From Bacilli bacterium (GTDB taxonomy: Bacteria > Bacillota_I > Bacilli_A > RF39 > UBA660), in NCBI GenBank assembly GCA_028684735.1, contig JAQUFI010000009.1, forward strand, positions 1-24,291: 24,291 nt of DNA. The letters are read 5' to 3'. This document shows positions 7,742 through 14,875 of the stretch, piece after piece (position 1 is the stretch's first letter; every line of letters begins with the position of its first letter). Below the pieces are notes generated by a model. It was not told where the DNA came from and did not search any database. It worked only from the letters and a program-made list of their open reading frames with translations. The translations under genes were made by a program, and so were the position numbers.

Positions 7742-8047
7742 ATGAAAAAGGGATTAGTTATATTATTAGTTATTTTATCGTTCTTATTAATCGGTTGTGT
7801 TAAGGACAACCTTGATAAAGAGGAAAAATATCTGAAGGAATATGCAACTGACTATTATAATAAATTTATGACTTCTAAGTTAGATAGTTATGAAATAACA
7901 ATTAGTATGTTAGAAGAATCTAATAAAACAGACCAAACAGACTATGATTTATCTAAATTAAAGAGTTGTAAAAATGATTCTTATGTCACTATTACAATTG
8001 AAAATGAAGAAAAAATATATGATTTTAAATTAAATTGTAAAAGTTAA
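7742..8047 (+). CDS. Small predicted lipoprotein (101 aa)
   Basis: The start MKKGLVILLVILSFLLIGC is a lipoprotein signal: two lysines, a hydrophobic stretch and lipobox L-I-G-C with Cys19 as the lipidated residue. The mature part is about 82 residues, acidic and Lys-rich, with two further cysteines (about residues 77 and 99) that could form a disulfide outside the membrane. Ribosome site aggagg lies at 7733-7738. It is 12 bases after sufB and has no promoter of its own that I can see, so it is probably the last gene of that transcript. I recognise no family. A link with Fe-S assembly is not implied by its sequence. Confidence 0.85.
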   Translation: MKKGLVILLVILSFLLIGCVKDNLDKEEKYLKEYATDYYNKFMTSKLDSYEITISMLEESNKTDQTDYDLSKLKSCKNDSYVTITIENEEKIYDFKLNCKS

Positions 8048-8131
8048 AATTATAATTATTTTAAGTATTTGGATAGTTTAATAATTCAAACTTTTAACTC
8101 ACATATTCAATTTTGTTAAAGTGTTTTAAAA

Positions 8132-8154
8132 CAAGCCTAAAAAGGGCTTTTTTT
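8132..8154 (+). terminator. Terminator after the lipoprotein gene
   Basis: Stem AAGCC (8133-8137) / GGCTT (8145-8149), plus a T-G pair, A-rich loop, and a run of seven T (8148-8154). It lies 85 bases after the stop codon; nothing else is visible in between. Confidence 0.75.
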
Positions 8155-8159
8155 GTGGT

Positions 8160-8188
8160 TTGATTTACTTAATTTATTTTTGTATAGT
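8160..8188 (+). promoter_or_regulatory. Promoter of ssb
   Basis: TTGATT (8160-8165), 17-base spacer, TATAGT (8183-8188). It begins 6 bases after the previous terminator's T-run. Confidence 0.65.
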
Positions 8189-8210
8189 GTTGTTATGAAA
8201 GGAGGATAAC

Positions 8211-8549
8211 ATGCTTAATCAAACTGTAATTGTAGGAAGAATTGTCAAAGATCCTGAATTAAGAGAAACCGAAAGTGGTAAAAAAGTTACTAATATTACC
8301 TTAGCAGTCCCAAGAAGTTTTAAAAATGTTAATGGTGAATATGATACTGATTTTATTCCATGTGTTTTATGGAAAGGGATTGCTGAAAGTACAACTGAAT
8401 TTTGTAAAAAAGGTGATTTAGTTGGAGTAAAAGGTCGAATTCAATCAAGAGACTATACCATCGAAGATGAGACTAGAAAACATGTCATTGAAATAATTGC
8501 TGAGAAGGTTACATTTCTTTCAAGCAACAAAAAGAAAACAGATGAATAA
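8211..8549 (+). CDS. ssb: Short single-stranded DNA-binding protein
   Basis: A 112-aa OB-fold protein of the bacterial SSB family. The start MLNQTVIVGRIVKDPELRET is typical, followed by LAVPRSF, DFIPCVLW, CKKGDLVGVKGRIQSRDY and a C-terminal strand EIIAEKVTFL. It binds single-stranded DNA during replication, repair or recombination. It ends within about 8 residues of the OB fold (SSNKKKTDE). The flexible linker and the acidic DDDIPF-type tip that recruits partner proteins in housekeeping SSB are missing. It is therefore more likely an accessory SSB, like SsbB of competence or a mobile element, than the main replication SSB. Excellent ribosome site aaaggagg at 8198-8205. Monocistronic, with its terminator overlapping its stop codon. 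Confidence 0.92.
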   Translation: MLNQTVIVGRIVKDPELRETESGKKVTNITLAVPRSFKNVNGEYDTDFIPCVLWKGIAESTTEFCKKGDLVGVKGRIQSRDYTIEDETRKHVIEIIAEKVTFLSSNKKKTDE

Positions 8550-8564
8550 TCTGTTTTCCCTTTT
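8535..8564 (+). terminator. Terminator of ssb
   Basis: 9-bp stem AAAACAGAT (8535-8543) / ATCTGTTTT (8549-8557), loop gaata; the ssb stop codon (8547-8549) runs from the loop into the start of the descending arm. A pyrimidine tract follows. Confidence 0.75.
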
Positions 8565-8624
8565 AAAAGATGAAAATATAAACTATATATAGAAGTATTA
8601 AAACAAGTAATAGAAGAAAAAATA

Positions 8625-8633
8625 TGATATAAT
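8625..8633 (+). promoter_or_regulatory. Extended -10 promoter of the interrupted gene
   Basis: TGATATAAT at 8625-8633 is an extended -10. I see no good -35. It lies 44 bases before the GTG start. Confidence 0.5.
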
Positions 8634-8677
8634 TATGTTATATAAAACAGAATAAAAATAGATAGAAGGTCGGTATT

Positions 8678-9184
8678 GTGTCTTATAATGAATACAACGA
8701 TATGTTTTTAAAATGTCAAGATAGTGGACCTTATAAAATGTATACCTATGATGTCATAGATTCTAAAAAAATAAAAGATTCTAATATTACAACTAACTTA
8801 TATAATTTAATCTTCTTAGTTATGGATAAGATTAGATTAATGGAAGAAGAACATAAAATTTTATATGATGGTAATGATTTAGTTTATCGTGATGTCCATA
8901 CCTTTATTAATGATGGCAATCTTAGAGAGCCAATGTTATTAGGGGATGCTGTTGCTTTTACTGTTTATCGTGATACCATTGATGATGAGGTAGTTGACTT
9001 CATCTTTGAATCATCAAAAGAGGAATTAGGTATTAATTAAGAATTTCATAAAGCTAATGGTTATTATGAAACTAATGATTGGTGTGAAGGTAATAAAAAA
9101 TATTTTCGAGGTTATTGTTTTGCTTATTTAACTGAGGAAAGTAAAAGAGAAAAAAACAAAATAAATAAAAGAACAAAAAGGTAA
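8678..9184 (+). pseudogene. Unknown gene interrupted by an in-frame TAA (120 + 47 codons)
   Basis: Translation starts at GTG 8678 (an upstream in-frame stop at 8663-8665 rules out an earlier start) after agaaggt (8664-8670). It runs 120 codons to TAA at 9038-9040. The same frame then stays open for 47 more codons to TAA at 9182-9184, with protein-like content (NGYYETNDWCEGNKKYFRGY, then CFAYLTEE) and a Lys-rich tail. The terminator overlaps this second stop, just as the ssb and recX terminators overlap their stops, which argues that 9184 is the original end. One base change (for example CAA or GAA to TAA) explains the interruption. The first part looks soluble, with VMDKIRLMEEEHKILYDGND and an acidic C-terminus. 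No family recognised. The shortened 120-aa product could still be made. Confidence 0.75.
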
Positions 9185-9200
9185 ATATTTACCTTTTTAT
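9175..9200 (+). terminator. Terminator of the interrupted gene
   Basis: 10-bp stem AAAAAGGTAA (9175-9184) / TTACCTTTTT (9189-9198), loop ATAT. The stem contains the distal TAA stop. Confidence 0.85.
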
Positions 9201-9208
9201 GCTATAAT
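9200..9208 (+). promoter_or_regulatory. Extended -10 promoter of the XRE regulator
   Basis: TGCTATAAT at 9200-9208 directly follows the terminator. No clear -35 box. It lies 30 bases before the start codon. Confidence 0.6.
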
Positions 9209-9238
9209 TGAATTAACTGATAGTTTACGAGGTGAAAT

Positions 9239-9586
9239 ATGTTTATTGGAGAAAGACTTAAGCAAGCTAGAATAGCAGCTAAGATAACACAAGAAGAATT
9301 AGGTGAAATGATTGGTGTTTCGAAAGTTTCGATATGCGGATATGAAAAAGGAACAAGAACACCAACCTTAGAATCATTTATTTTAATAGTAGAAAAATTA
9401 GGTATCAATCCTGGTTATTTATTGGGGTTAGAACACTATTCTCCTAGTTTAAATTCATCTAAAGTTTCAATCGCAGGTATTGATTTAAAGATTATTAAAG
9501 AGTTCAAGAAATATCGTCGTTTGTATAATAGGTTGTGTAGTGACTTAGAAAAAACAATGGAAATAATTAGTAAAAGAGTTAACTAA
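9239..9586 (+). CDS. XRE-family transcriptional regulator
   Basis: A 115-aa protein with an N-terminal Cro/C1-type helix-turn-helix at residues 4-63: GERLKQARIAAKITQEELGE, then the recognition part GVSKVSICGYEKGTRTPTLE. The remaining 50 residues contain a basic helical stretch that could mediate dimerisation. Such proteins bind operators as dimers and often repress their own gene and neighbours. No sensor domain is visible. ATG 9239 follows gaggtg (9229-9234) by 4 bases. It has its own extended -10 promoter. The phosphorylase operon starts right after it with a second, nearly identical TGCTATAAT element, so shared control of both promoters is possible but not shown. Confidence 0.92.
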   Translation: MFIGERLKQARIAAKITQEELGEMIGVSKVSICGYEKGTRTPTLESFILIVEKLGINPGYLLGLEHYSPSLNSSKVSIAGIDLKIIKEFKKYRRLYNRLCSDLEKTMEIISKRVN

Positions 9587-9599
9587 TTGAATTGTTGTA

Positions 9600-9608
9600 T
9601 GCTATAAT
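9600..9608 (+). promoter_or_regulatory. Extended -10 promoter of the phosphorylase operon
   Basis: TGCTATAAT at 9600-9608, matching the element before the XRE gene (ATGCTATAATT in both). A weak -35 (TTAACT, 9579-9584) sits 18 bases upstream inside the XRE stop region. Confidence 0.55.
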
Positions 9609-9624
9609 TATAGTAGGTGATAAG

Positions 9625-10899
9625 GTGAATATAGTTGAGTTAATAAATAAAAAAAGAACTAAAAAAATTTTAACAAAAGATGAATTATCTTTTATTATTA
9701 ATGGATATTTAAATGATGAAATCAAAGATTATCAAATAAGTGCCTTATTGATGGCTATTTGTTTAAATGGAATGACGGATGAAGAAATATATGATCTAAC
9801 TAACATTATGCTTCATAGTGGTGATATTATTGATCTAAGTGGTATTAACAAGGTTAAAGTTGATAAGCATTCAACTGGTGGAGTTGGTGATAAAACAACC
9901 CTTATTATAGCCCCACTAGTGGCTTCTTGTGGAGTGGTTGTTCCGAAGATGAGTGGAAGAAGTTTAGGTCATACGGGAGGAACCATCGATAAATTAGAGT
10001 CGATTAAAGGATTTAAAACTAATCTAAGTAGGGAAACATTCATTAAACAAGTAAATGATATAGGAGTATCAATTATCTCTCAAACAGGCAATCTAGTTCC
10101 AGCTGATAAAAAAATATATGCCCTAAGAGATGTGACAGGGACGGTTGAATCAATACCTCTGATTGCTTCTAGTATCATGTCTAAAAAGTTAGCTTGTTCT
10201 GCTGATAAAATCGTTTTAGATGTTAAAGTTGGACAAGGTGCTTTAATGAAAAACCTAGATGATGCTTCAAAATTAGGTGAATTGATGGTCAAGATTGGTA
10301 ACAATTATGGCGTAGAAACCATTGCTATTCTATCAAATATGGATCAACCATTAGGTTATGCGATTGGTAATGGTTTAGAAGTATTAGAAAGTATCGATGT
10401 TTTAAAAGGTAATGGTCCTTCTGATTTGGTTGAATTAGTTATTGAACTAGCTAGCCATATGGTTAGTTTAGGTAAAAAGATTACATTTGAAGAAGCTAAA
10501 TTGGAAGTCCAAACGAATTTAAATAATGGGTTAGCTTATCAAAAGTTTGAAGAATTAGTAAACTATCAACATGGTGATATAAACAACATTAGTATTTCAT
10601 CTAAGGTGGTATCAATTAAAAGTAATAAAACTGGTTTTATTAATAAGATTGATGCTTTGAAATTGGGTGAAATCGTACGCCAACTAGGGGCTGGCCGCTA
10701 TCATAAAGATGATGTTATTGACTATGGAGTAGGAATCTTATTAAATAGAAAAGTAGGGGACTATATTTTAGATGGTGAGGAACTTCTTAAAGTATATATA
10801 TCAAATAGTGATATCCAGGTACAAGAAATCTTTGATTGTTTTGAAATCATTGAATCATTAGATCCTCTTAAACCATTAATTTATAAAGTTATAAAGTAG
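9625..10899 (+). CDS. pdp: Pyrimidine-nucleoside phosphorylase
   Basis: A 424-aa enzyme that splits uridine, thymidine or deoxyuridine with phosphate into base and sugar-1-phosphate, for nucleoside salvage in the cytosol. The phosphate-binding motif KHSTGGVGDK is at 81-90 and the family signature SGRSLGHTGGTIDKLE at 110-125. Arg168, Ser183 and Lys187 match the base-binding residues reported for the Bacillus enzyme at identical numbering. That agreement supports the GTG start at 9625, after aggtga. An upstream in-frame TTG (9592) would place the start before the -10 box and is rejected. It heads a tight run of four genes (gaps of 7 and 3 bases, then a 1-base overlap). Its partners there are not nucleoside enzymes. 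Confidence 0.93.
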   Translation: MNIVELINKKRTKKILTKDELSFIINGYLNDEIKDYQISALLMAICLNGMTDEEIYDLTNIMLHSGDIIDLSGINKVKVDKHSTGGVGDKTTLIIAPLVASCGVVVPKMSGRSLGHTGGTIDKLESIKGFKTNLSRETFIKQVNDIGVSIISQTGNLVPADKKIYALRDVTGTVESIPLIASSIMSKKLACSADKIVLDVKVGQGALMKNLDDASKLGELMVKIGNNYGVETIAILSNMDQPLGYAIGNGLEVLESIDVLKGNGPSDLVELVIELASHMVSLGKKITFEEAKLEVQTNLNNGLAYQKFEELVNYQHGDINNISISSKVVSIKSNKTGFINKIDALKLGEIVRQLGAGRYHKDDVIDYGVGILLNRKVGDYILDGEELLKVYISNSDIQVQEIFDCFEIIESLDPLKPLIYKVIK

Positions 10900-10906
10900 G
10901 TGTAGT

Positions 10907-11527
10907 ATGAATGATGTGACGGTTGAATTATTATCTAATAATAGCTATCTTGATTGGCTTAAATCAGTATTAACAGTAGTATTGTTTTTGTTAATAATTA
11001 TTTTTATTATTAACTTTTTTAATAATCTATATCGTTACTTTAAATACGGTTATTGGGAATCAACAAAAAAAACCTCCCTTAAATCTAAAATCAATTTAAC
11101 TTTATTTATGATTAAAAGAGTACCAGGATACCGAAAAATAATTAGTTCTAGTAAATATAATAGTGATTTAGTAATTATTGATCAAGGTGGTATTTACTTA
11201 TTTAAAATATTTAATTTTGAAGGTATTGTCAGTGGTAAAGCAAAAAATAAAAAAATAATTTTGCAAACCTCAAAAGATAATGAAGAATTTATTCCTAATC
11301 CATATTTGGACTTATTAGAAGATGAACAAAAATTATTGAAGAAAGAAAACAAATTAAAGATAAAAAAATATGTTGTGATTAGTAGTATGTGTGTGTTTAA
11401 TGTCGATAAAGATAATAATATAAATATAATCTCTTTAGGTAAGGTCAATGATATCCTTAAAAAATTAACTAAGAAAAAAACATATACGAAAGAGGAAGTC
11501 AAAAAGTATTATAAAGAATTTAGGTGA
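10907..11527 (+). CDS. Membrane-anchored NERD-like protein with degenerate active site
   Basis: A 206-aa protein with one strong N-terminal membrane helix (about residues 19-41), followed by a basic linker and a cytoplasmic alpha/beta domain. The segment SDLVIIDQGGIYLFKIFNFEG (Asp87 onwards), then a later NPYLDLLEDE, resembles the NERD nuclease-related domain. In active NERD proteins the strand reads roughly G-I-F-V-I-E-V-K-N; here it is G-I-Y-L-F-K100-I-F102-N, so the catalytic Glu and Lys are replaced and cleavage is unlikely. It may bind nucleic acid or act as a scaffold. It starts 7 bases after pdp and ends 3 bases before the DUF2779 nuclease gene, which suggests the two nuclease-fold proteins work together. 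The family call is moderate. Confidence 0.65.
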   Translation: MNDVTVELLSNNSYLDWLKSVLTVVLFLLIIIFIINFFNNLYRYFKYGYWESTKKTSLKSKINLTLFMIKRVPGYRKIISSSKYNSDLVIIDQGGIYLFKIFNFEGIVSGKAKNKKIILQTSKDNEEFIPNPYLDLLEDEQKLLKKENKLKIKKYVVISSMCVFNVDKDNNINIISLGKVNDILKKLTKKKTYTKEEVKKYYKEFR

Positions 11528-11530
11528 TTT

Positions 11531-13405
11531 ATGGCTATAACCAAAACTAAATTTATTAATTATGTGAGATGTCCAAGGTACGTCTCTTTAGATAAATTAA
11601 AAAAAGAAAAGTTAGATAGTACCGTAACGATTGAAGAATATCGTAGGGAAGAGGAAGAGGCTTACCTAACGGAACTATTATCGGATATGTATGATGAAGA
11701 AAATAATGATTTAATTGATGTTAAAAATGAACATTTAGAAGTAATGTTACCATATTATAATCAAGTTGAATTATTAGCAGGTAATCTTGCTTCTAAATAT
11801 TTTGAGGGCACTTTTAAGTATTCTAAAGATACTTATCATCAAGAGAGTTTTGATTGTAAAATAAATGGTATTTTATATTTGTGTTATGTTGATATCTATA
11901 ATGAATTAGATGATAATATAAATATCATTGAAGTAAAAGCAACGACTAGTAATACTTTTACTTCTATTGGGAGAACTTTTAAGGATGAATTTGGTAAAAG
12001 TCAAACAGAATCCATTTTTATTAAAAATGAAGCAGGCATCTATGTGTTGTTAGAAGAAGCAGAAATTAATATTGAAGATTATATGAAAATAGATAAGTAT
12101 TATCAATATAAAGAAAAGTTATTTAATAGGTATACTTCTGCTGGACATTATGTTTATGACTTAGCTGTTCAACGATATATTGTTGAAAGAGATTTAAAGT
12201 TAAATCATGGTGAAAATAAAGCTAATAATACTAAATATTACTTAGCAGTATTAAATGCTGAGTACCTTTTTGATGGTACTTATATTGATGATGAACCTGT
12301 TTATAATACCGATATCAATGGTAATGAGATCGTTAGTTTTATTGATTTAACTAGTATTACTAAAGATTATATGGATATTATTGATCTTGACCGAAAAAGA
12401 GTTGAAACTTATATTCGAGATTTAAAAGTTGATCCTGTTGATCTTGGTATTCATTGTGAAAACAAAAAAACAACTCATTGTAAATATCAACCTATTTGTT
12501 GGAAACATATCCCTAATCAAAATTCCATCTTTGCCTACCTTGGTAATCATCATGGTTTTAAAGATGAAATGGGTAACAAGTATGATCGCTTTGATCTAAT
12601 TAAAGAAGGTAAGGTATCGATGATTGATGTTCCTTCTAATTATTTAAATCGAGAAAATAATCAAGTTCAACGAAACGTTGTTGAAACAAATGAATCTTAT
12701 ATTAATAAAAATAAAATTATTGATGGATTAAAGCAAATAAACTATCCTATTTATCATTTGGATTTTGAGACATTTCCATGTCCTTTACCTAGGTTTCAAG
12801 GTGAAAAGTGTTATACTCAATCTGTTTTTCAATTTTCTTTGCACATTGAAACTAAAGAAGGTGTCTGTGATAAAGAGAAAGATCATTACGAGTATTTAGC
12901 TAATAGCCATGAAGATTTAAGGGAAACTTTAATTCAGAAGATGATTGAGTGGATTGATATTGAAAACGGAGGGACTATTTTAGTTTACAATCAAGCATTT
13001 GAAAAAACTCGTTTAAAGGAACTAGCTGAAATATTTCCTAAATATCGTAAACAATTAATGAAAATGCGTGAGATGATATTTGATTTAATGTACTTAGTCA
13101 ACACCAATAGTTCATTATATAAAGAGTTAGGATATAGTGATGAAGAAGCTAAATTGTTTAACTACTATGATTCAAAGTTAAATGGCTCTTTTTCAATTAA
13201 AAAGGTTTTACCTATCTTTAGTAATCTAACTTATAAAGGTATGGAGATAGGTAATGGGATTGAGGCAATGGTTACTTATGCTAATTATCCAAAATTGAGT
13301 CCTAAGGATTTTGAACATAAGTATCATAAATTAATTGAGTATTGTAAACAAGATACCTGGGCAATGGTTAAAGTCTTGGAAGGTTTAAGAAAGAGTGTAT
13401 TGTGA
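11531..13405 (+). CDS. DUF2779-type protein: RecB/Cas4-like nuclease plus DnaQ-like exonuclease domain
   Basis: A 624-aa two-domain protein. The N-terminal half resembles Cas4/RecB-type PD-(D/E)xK nucleases: Asp121, then Glu134-x-Lys136 in IIEVKATTS, then a Q214-R-Y216 motif. Cys14 (YVRCPRY) with Cys309, Cys317 and Cys323 gives the one-plus-three cysteine pattern that holds a 4Fe-4S cluster in Cas4 and AddB. The C-terminal half is DUF2779-like with a DEDD exonuclease pattern: Asp411-x-Glu413 (HLDFETFP), VYNQAFEKTRLKELA (485-499), Asp518 and Asp608 (YCKQDTWAMV). Both sites look intact, so DNA or RNA degradation or end-processing is likely. The substrate and pathway are unknown. It follows the NERD-like gene by 3 bases and overlaps the next gene by one base. 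Confidence 0.85.
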   Translation: MAITKTKFINYVRCPRYVSLDKLKKEKLDSTVTIEEYRREEEEAYLTELLSDMYDEENNDLIDVKNEHLEVMLPYYNQVELLAGNLASKYFEGTFKYSKDTYHQESFDCKINGILYLCYVDIYNELDDNINIIEVKATTSNTFTSIGRTFKDEFGKSQTESIFIKNEAGIYVLLEEAEINIEDYMKIDKYYQYKEKLFNRYTSAGHYVYDLAVQRYIVERDLKLNHGENKANNTKYYLAVLNAEYLFDGTYIDDEPVYNTDINGNEIVSFIDLTSITKDYMDIIDLDRKRVETYIRDLKVDPVDLGIHCENKKTTHCKYQPICWKHIPNQNSIFAYLGNHHGFKDEMGNKYDRFDLIKEGKVSMIDVPSNYLNRENNQVQRNVVETNESYINKNKIIDGLKQINYPIYHLDFETFPCPLPRFQGEKCYTQSVFQFSLHIETKEGVCDKEKDHYEYLANSHEDLRETLIQKMIEWIDIENGGTILVYNQAFEKTRLKELAEIFPKYRKQLMKMREMIFDLMYLVNTNSSLYKELGYSDEEAKLFNYYDSKLNGSFSIKKVLPIFSNLTYKGMEIGNGIEAMVTYANYPKLSPKDFEHKYHKLIEYCKQDTWAMVKVLEGLRKSVL

Positions 13406-14565
13406 TGAATGAAGTATTGCTTGACAATTTAATAAAAGAATTAGTAGATAGTGGTTCTACTATCGATGAAGCAAAAATTAAAAACAAAGTAAAAACAATT
13501 ATCTTTAACAATCAAGTTAATAATTTTTTGGCTGAAATAAGAAGGACGATGGAAAATTATAAAAATAATCCTGAAAATGAAATCAACCATATTTCGATAA
13601 CGATTGTTATTAAAGATTATAAAATTAATTTTAATAGTGAAGGTATTAATGAACACACTTTATTTGATATTGCTTCAATTACTAAACTATTTACTTTAAA
13701 ATTAATATATGAATTTATTAAAGAAGGAAAAATTCACTATGATGATAAAATAAATGATCTTTGTCCTGAGTTTACTGAATTAAATAATTATACAATTAAA
13801 GATGCAATGAAAATGTTTGGGACAATTGAAACCAAAGGTAAATTGTCTTCAGCAATCAATAAAGAAAACTTTATCCGTATTTTAGAGAGTGCCAAAATAC
13901 TTGATTATTCATATGATAGTAGTAATTATACCGATATTGGATTTGTTATCCTAGGTTATGTTTTAGAATCAATTAGCAATTTATCACTCCAAGAACTAAT
14001 GGATAAATATATTTTTAAACCATATGATTTAAACTTTACGATGTATAATCCAGATGGAGAAAAATATAGGTTGCTAGGTAATGGCAACAATTTAGGCATG
14101 CCTCATGATTATAAAACACGAATTAATGATGGTATAACAGGAGCAGCAGGGTTATTTTCTAATGGTTCCGATCTGTTTAAATTATTTAATCTTTTATGTA
14201 ATTATGAGTTCTTTGACAAAACCTTTATTGAGGAAATGATGAATACTTATTTTCTTGATGATCGCCAAAGAAAAAGATCGTATGCGGGGATATATATATC
14301 AAATAACGATAACGATATTAGTTTTGCACCTAAAGAATATTCTAATCAAACTTTAGGCCATCAAGGATTTACTGGTAGTATTGTAATCTTTGATTTAATC
14401 AATTGCTTTCATATTAGTGTGTTAGTCGATGCAATTAAAAATAATGCCGCTAAAAAGGCTGAGAATTTTGTCCATAATTGTTATGATTTTAAAAACACTT
14501 TAGTAGAGCATACGATTGTTTTATATTTAATTATAGTTTATTACAGTAAAAACAATGTCAATTAA
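13405..14565 (+). CDS. Beta-lactamase-fold serine hydrolase, paralogue 1
   Basis: A 386-aa protein of the serine beta-lactamase/penicillin-binding-protein-like family. Motif 1 is Ser91-I-T-Lys94 in DIASITKLFT, motif 2 Tyr175-T-Asp177 (usually Y-x-N), and motif 3 His319-Q-Gly321 in LGHQGFTGS. A nucleophilic serine with its lysine is present, so an esterase, peptidase or amidase activity is likely. Family members normally carry a signal peptide; none is visible, and about 80 polar residues precede the catalytic domain, so it appears cytosolic. The ATG overlaps the TGA of the nuclease gene (TGATG); a GTG three bases earlier is an alternative. The paralogue at 14876-16111 shares domain order. The two are separated only by rpoZ. 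Confidence 0.85.
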   Translation: MNEVLLDNLIKELVDSGSTIDEAKIKNKVKTIIFNNQVNNFLAEIRRTMENYKNNPENEINHISITIVIKDYKINFNSEGINEHTLFDIASITKLFTLKLIYEFIKEGKIHYDDKINDLCPEFTELNNYTIKDAMKMFGTIETKGKLSSAINKENFIRILESAKILDYSYDSSNYTDIGFVILGYVLESISNLSLQELMDKYIFKPYDLNFTMYNPDGEKYRLLGNGNNLGMPHDYKTRINDGITGAAGLFSNGSDLFKLFNLLCNYEFFDKTFIEEMMNTYFLDDRQRKRSYAGIYISNNDNDISFAPKEYSNQTLGHQGFTGSIVIFDLINCFHISVLVDAIKNNAAKKAENFVHNCYDFKNTLVEHTIVLYLIIVYYSKNNVN

Positions 14566-14586
14566 TGTCAAACAAAAGGTAAACTC

Positions 14587-14615
14587 TTGCACGAAATAAA
14601 AATATAGTATATTAT
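14587..14615 (+). promoter_or_regulatory. Promoter of rpoZ
   Basis: TTGCAC (14587-14592), 17-base spacer, TATTAT (14610-14615), 20 bases before the rpoZ ATG. No clear terminator precedes it, so the upstream operon may read through. Confidence 0.6.
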
Positions 14616-14635
14616 CATATTAAGGGAGGGAACAT

Positions 14636-14833
14636 ATGATATATCCATCTATTGATAAACTACTTAGTAAAATTGGTTCAAAATATCTATTGGTTCATGT
14701 TGTTTCAAAAAGAGCTAAAGAAATGCAAGAGACTGACTATTATCAAATGCCAGAAAAAGAATACAAATCAAAAAAGGAAATAGGAAGAGCTTTAGAAGAA
14801 GTAGCTAACGATCTAATTCATATCAAAGAATGA
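14636..14833 (+). CDS. rpoZ: RNA polymerase omega subunit
   Basis: A 65-aa protein of normal omega length for Firmicutes. The N-terminal YPSIDKLLSKIGSKYLLV, the KRAKEMQE helix and the C-terminal KSKKEIGRALEEV all match omega, which helps fold and stabilise the beta-prime subunit of RNA polymerase. Ribosome site gggaggg (14624-14630) lies 5 bases before the ATG. In most Firmicutes rpoZ sits with gmk and priA; here it lies between two serine-hydrolase paralogues, an unusual location. Its terminator starts inside the coding end. Confidence 0.93.
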   Translation: MIYPSIDKLLSKIGSKYLLVHVVSKRAKEMQETDYYQMPEKEYKSKKEIGRALEEVANDLIHIKE

Positions 14834-14846
14834 GTTAGATTTTTTC
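14811..14846 (+). terminator. Terminator of rpoZ
   Basis: 11-bp stem (14811-14821 / 14830-14840, one T-G pair), 8-base loop, T-run 14840-14845. The rpoZ stop codon lies in the descending arm. Confidence 0.8.
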
Positions 14847-14875
14847 TATTGACAAGCTGTGTAAAAGGGGGAAAT

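Noticed and set aside
8050..8130. The 80-base A/T-rich stretch after the lipoprotein gene as a small RNA or riboswitch
   Set aside because: No stable structured element or promoter is visible before the terminator; it reads as a plain 3' untranslated region.
9592..9624. In-frame upstream TTG start that would lengthen the phosphorylase by 11 residues
   Set aside because: It lies before the TGCTATAAT element and has no ribosome site; GTG 9625 gives active-site numbering identical to the known Bacillus enzyme.
14545..14575. Two TTGACA boxes in tandem on the minus strand
   Set aside because: No TATAAT lies at 16-18 bases and no gene reads leftwards from here; A/T-rich chance is enough.
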